Shown here piece by piece: positions 44,309 to 52,197 of a DNA stretch of 64,000 nucleotides. Made by a program: the position numbers and the translations under genes. The DNA is taken from assembly GCA_025457915.1 (NCBI GenBank), contig JALOTL010000008.1, positions 62,001 through 126,000 of the forward strand. The letters are read 5' to 3'. Source of the stretch: Spirochaetota bacterium. Lineage in GTDB: Bacteria > Spirochaetota > UBA4802 > UBA5550. The stretch's first letter is position 1. Each line of letters begins with the position of its first letter. Below the pieces are notes generated by a model, which saw only the letters and a list, made by a program, of their open reading frames with translations, searched no databases and was not told the origin of the DNA.

Positions 44309-46324
44309 CTACAGCATGTACCACCGCCATCCGGCCGCGGGCGTATAGGCGCAGCAGTACAGGTTGTTGTCCGTACCTTGTGCCATTATGTTCACTCCGT
44401 ACTCACTCACAGACATGGTGGGCGCGGAGGCGATCGAGCCGCCCAGACAGGTCTTCACCCATCCGCTACCGGACGTCCAGGCATAATAATACAACTGGTT
44501 GTCCGTACCCTGAAATGCTATCGCAGTCAATCCGCCGTTTATAACAAGAGACGGCGCGGAGGCGATCGATCCGCCCTGGCATGTCCTGACCCAATTCGTG
44601 CCGGAGGTATATTCATACAGGTAAAGCTGGTTGTCCGTACCCTGAAACGCTATCGCGGTCAATCCGCCGCTTATAACAAGGGAGGGTGAGGATGCGATCG
44701 AGCCACCCTGGCATGTCCTGACCCAGCCCGTACCTGATGTATACTCATACAGGTAAAGCCGATTGTCTGTACCCTGAAAAGCTACCGCAGTCAAGCCACC
44801 GCTTATGGTCAGCGACGGCGGGGAAGCTATTGATCCTCCCAGGCATGTTCTGACCCAACCCGTATTGGCTGTTCCGGAATAGTAATACAGCTGATTGTCC
44901 ATCCCTTGAAAAGCAATTGCAGTCAACACCCCATTTATGGTCAGTGACGGCGAAGAGGCAATGGACCCTCCCAGACAGGTCCTGACCCAATCTGCACCTT
45001 GAAACCTATTGTAATAGTACAGCTTGTTATCAGTTCCCTGAAATGCCACACTCAAACTGGACAAGCCCAGACCATTGTTGAATGTTGCAATTGAAGGCGA
45101 GGAAGCAGCAGAACCGCCTATACTGGACCAGACCCAACCTGTAATCGATTGCCATATGCAGGAGTATAATTGTTTATCAGTTCCCTGTACGGCTACGTTT
45201 ATTCCACCACAACCAAGGGCCATACTTGGTGATGTATTGACTGTGTAAGAATCAACATAAATTGATCTAGCACCTCCAGAATTAGTACCATCGGAAAGGG
45301 AAACGTTTGTGCCATTCTTCCAATAGCAACTTAAAAGGGTGCCGGCAGAAGGAAAATTTCCAATTCCAGCTATATATGCATCATTGCCAGATACATAAAT
45401 CGAATTAGCAGTTCCTCCCTGAGATCCGTTCATTAAAGAAACCGCAATACAGTTCTTCCAATAGACAGCGTTTCCATTTATTTCTCCAGCAACATAAATA
45501 TCGCTGCCGGATACATATATTCCACTTGCAGAAGCATATTGGGATTCATTTGTAAGAGGAACAGCAACGCCATTTTTCCAATACTTAGCAATTGAGGTGG
45601 TTCCAATATTTTCAGATCCAGCGATATATACATCATTGCCGGATACATAAACCGATGTGGCAAAACTCCCATTTATAAGTGGAATTGCTGTGCCATTCTT
45701 CCAGTATTTCGCTGCCCAGCTTGTCCCATTCCATTCGAATCCAGCAACATACACATCATTGTTGGATACAAATATGGAATTGGCTTGCGCAGTCTTTGTC
45801 CCATCAGTTAACGAAACAGGAACGCCGTTCTTCCAGTATTTCGCAACATCTTCTGTTCCGTTAGACTCATATCCCGCAACATATACATCATTGTTTTGTA
45901 TATTAATTGAACAGGCATAAGCCATATGAGATCCATCAGTAAGAGAAATTGCCGTTCCGTTTTTCCAGTATTTTGCAACATCATTTGTTCCGTTAGATTC
46001 ATATCCTGCAACGTATACATCATTGTCAAAGACGTATATTGATGAACCTACTGCATCATTGGTCCCATTACTGAGAGAATACTTCGTTCCATTTTTCCAA
46101 TATATGGCCGCCATATGGCTTCCAACATATTCATAACCCGCCACATAGACATTACCATTGTTCGTCCCTATCCCTACATCGCTACCGCCCACCAGATTGT
46201 TGGCGATCCCCATCAATTTACTGCCCAGACCGAATCCGCCCCTGCCATCTCCGCCGCACCCGGATATGGCAAAAATCAGTGCCGTGAATACGGCAAAAAC
46301 CCAGCATTTTACCATTATTTTCAT
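44309..46324 (-). CDS. Lipoprotein of two tandem seven-repeat beta-propeller modules
   Basis: This 671 aa protein has a signal sequence with lipobox AISGC (Cys23). Module one (residues about 45-350) holds seven repeats of roughly 42 residues built on VYVAGYE.NGT...KYWKNGT..SL.DG. Module two (about 370-671) holds seven repeats with QGTDNQLYLYEYTSGTGWVR followed by TCQGGSIASSPSL, like PLL/DUF346-type propellers. Each set of seven would close a seven-bladed propeller. Part of the sequence, especially module one, is visibly more AT-rich than its neighbours. AGGGGAGGAAT stands before the start. Likely a surface-exposed binding protein; ligand unknown. The two repeat types differ, so it is a fusion rather than one expanded array. 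Confidence 0.8.
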   Translation of the reverse strand: MKIMVKCWVFAVFTALIFAISGCGGDGRGGFGLGSKLMGIANNLVGGSDVGIGTNNGNVYVAGYEYVGSHMAAIYWKNGTKYSLSNGTNDAVGSSIYVFDNDVYVAGYESNGTNDVAKYWKNGTAISLTDGSHMAYACSINIQNNDVYVAGYESNGTEDVAKYWKNGVPVSLTDGTKTAQANSIFVSNNDVYVAGFEWNGTSWAAKYWKNGTAIPLINGSFATSVYVSGNDVYIAGSENIGTTSIAKYWKNGVAVPLTNESQYASASGIYVSGSDIYVAGEINGNAVYWKNCIAVSLMNGSQGGTANSIYVSGNDAYIAGIGNFPSAGTLLSCYWKNGTNVSLSDGTNSGGARSIYVDSYTVNTSPSMALGCGGINVAVQGTDKQLYSCIWQSITGWVWSSIGGSAASSPSIATFNNGLGLSSLSVAFQGTDNKLYYYNRFQGADWVRTCLGGSIASSPSLTINGVLTAIAFQGMDNQLYYYSGTANTGWVRTCLGGSIASPPSLTISGGLTAVAFQGTDNRLYLYEYTSGTGWVRTCQGGSIASSPSLVISGGLTAIAFQGTDNQLYLYEYTSGTNWVRTCQGGSIASAPSLVINGGLTAIAFQGTDNQLYYYAWTSGSGWVKTCLGGSIASAPTMSVSEYGVNIMAQGTDNNLYCCAYTPAAGWRWYML

Positions 46325-46525
46325 ATTCCTCCCCTTTAATACAAGTATTCAGGGATGAGTTCCCCTACGAATAAGCGTCGTTTTTCGCAAAAAAAAGACG
46401 AAAAATTTTTAGGTTTTTTGCAAATTTTGATGAAAATGGAGGGAATTTTCCGGTCTGGTTATCGAAAAAATTATAAGTTCAGGAATGATAAAAAAACATT
46501 ATTCAATGATCGGGTTTACGGCGCC

Positions 46526-46546
46526 GGGGATTCTATCCCCTTCACC
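46526..46546 (+). repeat. Imperfect copy of the tRNA-Gly T-arm/3' segment (possible att site)
   Basis: Compared with 41749-41769 in the tRNA, 18 of 21 bases agree and the last 12 (ATCCCCTTCACC) are identical, in the same orientation. It also forms a small hairpin (GGGGAT/ATCCCC). Agreement breaks down just before the tRNA's CGCT end, so the copy is partial. Confidence 0.45.
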
Positions 46547-46555
46547 GGGCCCGCA

Positions 46556-48922
46556 TCATTTTCTTCCGAATATCAGCCTGTAGGTATTGGCAGTCCTGAA
46601 AAGAAAAAGCCTGAAATAAAAATCGATTTTCCTGCCGAAACCCAGCGCTCCCACCGCAAGGACCGCGGCAGCCAGGCACAAAAAGGCGATGAAAAACCTT
46701 CCTGCCAGCCTGTCCCTGACGTACTCGAACAGTCCGCCCAGCGGGGAAACGCGCGAATAGGGATCTATCCTGACCCGGTGATAGCCCGGTTCGGTCCACC
46801 TGTATCCCGCTCCTCCTTCAGCATACCTGCACCTTATCCCTATGAAATAATCGCCGCCGCCGAATTCAGTGAACTCCACCGCGCTCCCCCTGTGGTTCAC
46901 CACCGCGGGCACGTTCCCGATCGCCCTTGCAACGCTTATCGAATACCCGTCGACCGCGCGCGGGTCCAGGTTCCTCACGCCGATGGACGCCCTGAAGGAC
47001 GAATCGCCGAAGGGTTTGGAGACGTCAAACGGAAAGGTCAGGAAAACCGAAGGCCGCCCACCGCCGCCCGGGACCTCTCCCCTTGCGATCTTCTTGATCT
47101 TCTCTATGTCGATTTCCTCAGCCCTGCCCACTATGAAATAGTAATTAGCCACCTGCCCGATCTGGTTGGTCTTGTCCACGGCCGCGAGGGTGAAGAAATA
47201 TCCGCCCTCCTTGAGGCCGGAAAAGGCCTTTTCAAAATCGGTCGTGAAGACGTCCGGCCTTTTAAAAGACTGCCTGGAAATGTTGTAAAGAAAGCCCTTC
47301 AGCCTCTCCCTGCCGTCAACGTTCCACCTGAACAGCGGGGAATCCGAATCCGCGGCCCTGCCCTCGGGATGCGTCGGGGACGTTATTGAAGGCAACGGCA
47401 GCGGATTGGAGCAGACCTGAAGCCTGTAATGGACAGTCCTGCTCGCGTTCCCGGCGCCGTCGAATGATCTTATGTGAAAATAGTGGACGCCGTCCTCGAG
47501 CTCGGGCGTGGTTTTCGCGCCGACATAGGGCTTCTCGTTCATGATCGGGGGATTGGTATAGGGGTTCCCGTCGACCATTACAGCGTAGCCTGCTATTCCC
47601 GACTCATCGGGCGGGGATTTCCAGTTAATCACGGCCACCGGGCGCCTGGACCAGGCGTTCACCGGGTGCGTCGCGGAATAGACGTTCGGGGGCTCCACGT
47701 ACACGTCGGAGGGCCTCGCCATTATAACACCCCCCTCCTCCCAGAAAACGACCACCCGGGGGCCGGAGGCTATTATCGCCGGGTTCCTCGCCGGGATTTT
47801 TCTTTCCGACACCTTCACCTCGGGAAGCGATTCCTTCTCCCTCAGGGGGAACCTCCTTGCGAACACCCTTTCCGATCCCTCCCTCACGTCGTACCAGGAG
47901 ACGAAGACGTCATTGTCGGAAACGGCGACCCTCGGAAAATAGCAGTTCGCGCTGGTGGTTGAAACGGAAAACGGCTTTTCCTTCCAGTCACCGCCGAAAT
48001 CCAGGCCCCTCCTGAGCTTTATGGACCAGCTCCTGTCAGCGTTGCTCTGGTATGCCAGGTAAAGCACGTCCCTGTGCAGGGCCAGCGAGGGGGATACGCT
48101 GCTTCCCCTTCCCTCGGTGATCTTCCTTATCCCGCTCCAGCTCTTCCCGCCGTTTTTTGACCTCATGAAAAAAAGGTCGTCCGTATAATACTCGCCCTTG
48201 CCCTGCCATACCATGTAGATGTTTCCGCCTGACATGCAGATCGCCGGAAAAAACGCTCCCCTGACGCTGCCGTCCAGCTTCACAAGGTAACCGGTATTCT
48301 CAAGTCCCGCGGCCGACTGACCCATGGCGTGATAAAGCCTTATGCCCTCGCCGTCATCGCCCAGGTAGAACAGGTGAAGGACGCCCGCGTCGTCGTAATA
48401 GACCCTGGGCATCATCTCCATCCTGAATCCCAGGTTGATCCTTGCCGGTTTTGACCAGGTCGCTCCCATGTCCTCTGAGAACGAAGAGAATATCCGGCTG
48501 GATGATTCGGCCTCGATATAATCCTCCCATGCTATGGTTATCCGGCCGGAGCCGGAAACGGCCGCGGATGGATTGCCCGCGATCCTGGGATTGACCGCGG
48601 ATATCCTTGCCGGCGCGGAAAAAGAACCGCCCGCGTTGAATGAAACCACGGCCCAAACGGACGGCATCCCGCCGGCGGTCTCGTATACCGCCGCCATGAG
48701 ATTGCCCCTGGAAGTGACCCTGACGTTCCTGGCCCTTGCATCGTAAGCGGAAATCTGGAAGATCCTCTCCCATCCGGCAGGGTTGGTTGAAAGCTCCACC
48801 CCCTGGAAAACCAGCACGCTTGCGAGAGAGAAAAGGAACAAAAATATCAGGGACCACATCAGCTCCCTGAAGTGTTTCATCTTGAAGTATGATCGCAATA
48901 TATATGATAGAATTCTGTTCAT
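46556..48922 (-). CDS. Large membrane-anchored protein with Asp-box and Fn3-like parts
   Basis: This is a 788 aa protein of unknown function. An N-terminal membrane segment (LMWSLIFLFLFSLASVLVF) is followed by a sialidase-like beta region with Asp-box-type motifs (SSFSEDMGATWS, RSKNGGKSWSG). One or two fibronectin-III-like modules follow (DGVHYFHIRSFDGAGN, GGYFFTLAAVDKTNQIG). A C-terminal transmembrane helix (FIAFLCLAAAVLAVGALGF) ends in a basic tail. With a helix at each end, the main part is extracytoplasmic and both ends are anchored. A second ATG 14 codons in is possible; neither start has a strong ribosome-binding site. Its stop codon abuts the tRNA-like repeat at 46526. Confidence 0.75.
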   Translation of the reverse strand: MNRILSYILRSYFKMKHFRELMWSLIFLFLFSLASVLVFQGVELSTNPAGWERIFQISAYDARARNVRVTSRGNLMAAVYETAGGMPSVWAVVSFNAGGSFSAPARISAVNPRIAGNPSAAVSGSGRITIAWEDYIEAESSSRIFSSFSEDMGATWSKPARINLGFRMEMMPRVYYDDAGVLHLFYLGDDGEGIRLYHAMGQSAAGLENTGYLVKLDGSVRGAFFPAICMSGGNIYMVWQGKGEYYTDDLFFMRSKNGGKSWSGIRKITEGRGSSVSPSLALHRDVLYLAYQSNADRSWSIKLRRGLDFGGDWKEKPFSVSTTSANCYFPRVAVSDNDVFVSWYDVREGSERVFARRFPLREKESLPEVKVSERKIPARNPAIIASGPRVVVFWEEGGVIMARPSDVYVEPPNVYSATHPVNAWSRRPVAVINWKSPPDESGIAGYAVMVDGNPYTNPPIMNEKPYVGAKTTPELEDGVHYFHIRSFDGAGNASRTVHYRLQVCSNPLPLPSITSPTHPEGRAADSDSPLFRWNVDGRERLKGFLYNISRQSFKRPDVFTTDFEKAFSGLKEGGYFFTLAAVDKTNQIGQVANYYFIVGRAEEIDIEKIKKIARGEVPGGGGRPSVFLTFPFDVSKPFGDSSFRASIGVRNLDPRAVDGYSISVARAIGNVPAVVNHRGSAVEFTEFGGGDYFIGIRCRYAEGGAGYRWTEPGYHRVRIDPYSRVSPLGGLFEYVRDRLAGRFFIAFLCLAAAVLAVGALGFGRKIDFYFRLFLFRTANTYRLIFGRK

Positions 48923-49248
48923 CTGTTACCGGCCGGTGAGATATTACGGTGCGGAAAGGATCCCTGACCGCTTTCCCCGGTATAACTTAACGGCATTTCA
49001 ACTGTATATAATTATAAATAAGCCATGATATATTTCAATAATTATTTATTCTGCAAAAAACGCGGGGGAGCCAGCAGTTTTTCCCTGAGAACATTGTCCG
49101 CGTGCGCATATCCGGCCGAAAAGTCCGTCCGTCCGGCAGCTTTCCCGGTAAAAAATAAGTACTTGAACATTTGGACAAATTGTAATTGCAATGGTTGTTT
49201 AAATATTATATTTGTGGAAAGTTGTTAAATCCCGGTTCAATAAAGTCT
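48923..49248. other. Divergent AT-rich intergenic region
   Basis: 326 bp between the Asp-box protein (leftward) and the LysM-like protein (rightward). Only a weak plus-strand promoter is visible: TTGCAA at 49186-49191, a 15 nt spacer and TATATT at 49207-49212. A 67-codon frame at 49025 lacks a ribosome-binding site and is not called. Confidence 0.5.
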
Positions 49249-51618
49249 ATGGAAATCAAGGATATAATAAAAACAGATTCGGACAGGCTGTTCATCGTAG
49301 ACCCTGAATGCTTCATAATATTTACAGGGGACAGCATCGAGGACATAAGGCCCTTCATCAGGATAGGCAACTGGCTCAATATCCCGGTTGAGCTTATCCC
49401 CCTGATCGAAAACATAATTATCACGGACCACGTGATCGGGAACCCGGCCCATGAACAGTTCAACATAGACATAACCAACCTCGCGTCCAACAAATACATC
49501 GGCAGCAGAAACATAGTGAAGAGATACCTTGACTTCCAGAAGGTATTCTCGCTGGACCTCAAGAACGCATCGATAGTCGACATCGAGAAGGACATCCCCG
49601 AGCTTTCAAGGGAGCAGTATATATCCGCGAACGACCAGTTCATTGGGGTCTTCTACAGGGACGGGAATTTCAAAATAGTCAAAAACGCGAAAACCATCCT
49701 CGACATCAAGGAGGTCGGCAGGGAATTTCCCGATTTTCCGGCCATGATCACGTCCCTGTCGGAAAAAAACGCCGCGGCCGGGAGATACGGAGGCGCCGGG
49801 ATGACCCTCCAGGGACGGAACCCGTTTTTCTACCAGGGCGGGACCTTTGCCGCCTACATGATGCCCCAGAACATGCTTGATTCGTTTTCACGCCTGGAAA
49901 TCGACCCTTCAGCAATCAAAGAGTTGATATACCCTTCCTCCAACATCATAAACCTGGCGATGTTCTACAAGTGGGCTGACACGAGAAAGGCCCGCCTGAG
50001 GATGATGGTTAAAAACAGGGACATCCTTGTCCCTGCCGGCAGGCTGTTTTCATCCGCATCGGTAAAACTGGAAGGCTTCGACGGGTTCTCCATAAAAACC
50101 GAGAAGGGACTCGCCATAAAAAATTATACCAGAAGCTTCAATCTCAGGGCGGTGTTCTCTACGGCCGGCCGGGATAAAATAACCGCGGCCTACGTCAAGG
50201 GCTCGGTCGGAATAAAAAAAGTCCTCGCGGACGACCTTGATCTGATTTTCATGGAATTTTCCGTATATGAAGAATGCAGCATGCTTCTTAAATCCGTCAC
50301 CGCCCCGGTCATCGTGATAGATGACGGCAGTAAAAACCTCCCGAAAATGGTGGAGGCCAGGCCGGTTATCGGCCCGGGCTTCCAGTATGAAATAACAAGG
50401 ATTTCATCTGCGCGGGAAGCGTTCAGCCTTGCGTTCGCCGATGGGGAGTTTTCAGGTGAGGATGCCGGGGACAGGATCATAGGAGAACTGGAAAAAACCA
50501 GGGACAATCCGGAAGCCGGAAGCGAGGGATTGATCAGGGCGTTCAACCTTTCATCGCTGGCCGATATCGTATTGTCGGAGACGGCTGACAGAAAAAAAAC
50601 GGGGAGAATCAAAAAGGCCCTTTACGAAACCGCGGCCAGGTATGACCTGCTTAAAAGTTCCGCCGGAAAGACCGGCAGGGTGATAATCGCTCTGTACGGC
50701 GGCGGGGCCTATCCAATTCTTGCAGGAAGCGCCGTTCCCGGGACCGCTTTTCTCGACGAGATCGGGTGTTTCGACGGGCAGAGGATGGACCTCGATCCCG
50801 CCGCATTCGGGCTTTATAAAAAAATCAGGACGGACAGGGAAAGGCTCCGCATGCTCCTCGATCTGTTCAGGGAATCATCGAAAAGCTTTTCTGAAAGGAC
50901 CGGTGATATTGAAAAGCTAAGGGAATCAATGGAAAGAAGACGCGACGCCCTTTTAAGAGAGGGGATTGAAGATGCTGGATATCCGGTGGAATATGTCGAA
51001 TCAGTTTTAAGGTCCGGCGACGACAAAGCCGCGGCAGCCGGGCGCGGGGATGAGGCGACCGGCAGGACCCTGCTCAAAAAAATTGCCGGGAAAAAACATT
51101 TCAAGCCATTGCTCGCCGCGCTCCTGGTGATCGCCGCGGTAGCCGCCCTGATCATTTTCCTTTTCATGGAAACGGGACCGTCAAGAATCGCGAAGCATGA
51201 TGAATCCAATTTTTTCGATAAAAAGAAAATCATGGCCATCAATGAAGGCATCAATATCGCCGTAAGCGACACGGATATTTTCAATTATGCGAACAGCGTG
51301 GCCATGAAAAACGGCTACAACAGGATATCGTTCTCAAAGATAAAGATAAAAAACCCGGACTGGATATACCCCGGCAACGTATTCACCATGCTTGACGGCC
51401 AGGGGGTAAAGGTGAGTCACGGCGACACCCTGTGGGACCTCTCGAAATACAAGCTCGTCGAAATGAAAATGAACCTCAACAGGGCGCTTGAAAAGATAAA
51501 CACGTCATCCGGCGACGGCAGGAAAGCGCTCATACATGAAGCAAGAAAATACGCGTTTTCCAAAAAAGACATCAACACGCTCAACGAGCTGGAGTCCGGA
51601 ACGGATAAGAAAAAATGA
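49249..51618 (+). CDS. Bitopic protein with large cytosolic domain and LysM-like C-terminus
   Basis: This 789 aa protein belongs to no family I recognise. The first 615 residues have no signal peptide and read as mixed alpha/beta globular domains (MEIKDIIKTDSDRLFIVDPE; VIIALYGGGAYPILAGSAVP). A single transmembrane helix at about 617-640 (LLAALLVIAAVAALIIFLF) follows. About 150 extracytoplasmic residues end the protein, with WIYPGNVFTMLDG and SHGDTLWDLSKYKL, a LysM-like pattern that suggests peptidoglycan contact. Topology: inside large, outside small. The frame extends 21 codons upstream to 49186, without support. Its stop overlaps the next gene (ATGA). Confidence 0.78.
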   Translation: MEIKDIIKTDSDRLFIVDPECFIIFTGDSIEDIRPFIRIGNWLNIPVELIPLIENIIITDHVIGNPAHEQFNIDITNLASNKYIGSRNIVKRYLDFQKVFSLDLKNASIVDIEKDIPELSREQYISANDQFIGVFYRDGNFKIVKNAKTILDIKEVGREFPDFPAMITSLSEKNAAAGRYGGAGMTLQGRNPFFYQGGTFAAYMMPQNMLDSFSRLEIDPSAIKELIYPSSNIINLAMFYKWADTRKARLRMMVKNRDILVPAGRLFSSASVKLEGFDGFSIKTEKGLAIKNYTRSFNLRAVFSTAGRDKITAAYVKGSVGIKKVLADDLDLIFMEFSVYEECSMLLKSVTAPVIVIDDGSKNLPKMVEARPVIGPGFQYEITRISSAREAFSLAFADGEFSGEDAGDRIIGELEKTRDNPEAGSEGLIRAFNLSSLADIVLSETADRKKTGRIKKALYETAARYDLLKSSAGKTGRVIIALYGGGAYPILAGSAVPGTAFLDEIGCFDGQRMDLDPAAFGLYKKIRTDRERLRMLLDLFRESSKSFSERTGDIEKLRESMERRRDALLREGIEDAGYPVEYVESVLRSGDDKAAAAGRGDEATGRTLLKKIAGKKHFKPLLAALLVIAAVAALIIFLFMETGPSRIAKHDESNFFDKKKIMAINEGINIAVSDTDIFNYANSVAMKNGYNRISFSKIKIKNPDWIYPGNVFTMLDGQGVKVSHGDTLWDLSKYKLVEMKMNLNRALEKINTSSGDGRKALIHEARKYAFSKKDINTLNELESGTDKKK

Positions 51619-52196
51619 TCGACGGCAAAAAATATTTTTACGTGGAGCCGGTTGAAATTGAAATCTACCTGAAAAAGGCAGGCAAGGTGCGGACCGTGAT
51701 AAGGGACCTCAGCATCGAGCTCATCGACGTGGAGCCCATAAGCGAGAAAAGCCGCGAGATCTTCAATTATTTCAGGGAGCGGAAAGAGCCGATCGACCTG
51801 ATGGAAGTCCAGAACCAGTACCCCGAACTCATCAAGTTTATCTACGACTCATATTATAAAAACATGGACCTGTTTGAAAAGCTGAGCATGCACTTCAAAA
51901 CGGGACTCGGGGGAAGCCTGGACTCATGGAGGCTTGCCATTTACTTCACTGAACTGCTTCTCAAGTACGAACCGACGGTGGCGTCCACTAAATACATCGG
52001 GGACTTCCAGACATACAACCTAAACTACCTGATAATGAAGCTCAACCGGACAGGTGAGAAATTTCTCCTTGAAGATTCCACGGTGGCGTATCTGATAAAA
52101 AGAAAAAACCAGGCCTACCGGGACCAGCCGCGCGACAAGGAATTCGACAAGCTGGTGGAACTCTGGGAGTTCAATATCAAGGAAAAATTTTTCTGA
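51615..52196 (+). CDS. Unknown cytosolic partner of the LysM-like protein
   Basis: This 193 aa protein lacks a signal peptide and membrane helices. It starts IDGKKYFYVEPVEIEIYLKK and is rich in Tyr, Glu and Lys, with a helical C-terminal half (LAIYFTELLLKYEPTVASTK). The ATG overlaps the stop of the preceding gene by 4 nt (ATGA), so the two proteins are made in step and may form a complex. No motif or family was recognised. Its stop is 1 nt from the stop of the convergent FecR-PEGA-PQQ gene. Confidence 0.75.
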   Translation: MIDGKKYFYVEPVEIEIYLKKAGKVRTVIRDLSIELIDVEPISEKSREIFNYFRERKEPIDLMEVQNQYPELIKFIYDSYYKNMDLFEKLSMHFKTGLGGSLDSWRLAIYFTELLLKYEPTVASTKYIGDFQTYNLNYLIMKLNRTGEKFLLEDSTVAYLIKRKNQAYRDQPRDKEFDKLVELWEFNIKEKFF

Positions 52197-52197
52197 T

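Noticed and set aside
46355-47389. 344-codon plus-strand frame
   Set aside because: Runs across an intergenic gap into the antisense of the Asp-box protein; composition is typical of a shadow frame.
49025-49228. 67-codon plus-strand frame in the divergent gap
   Set aside because: No ribosome-binding site, and it covers the region where promoters are expected.
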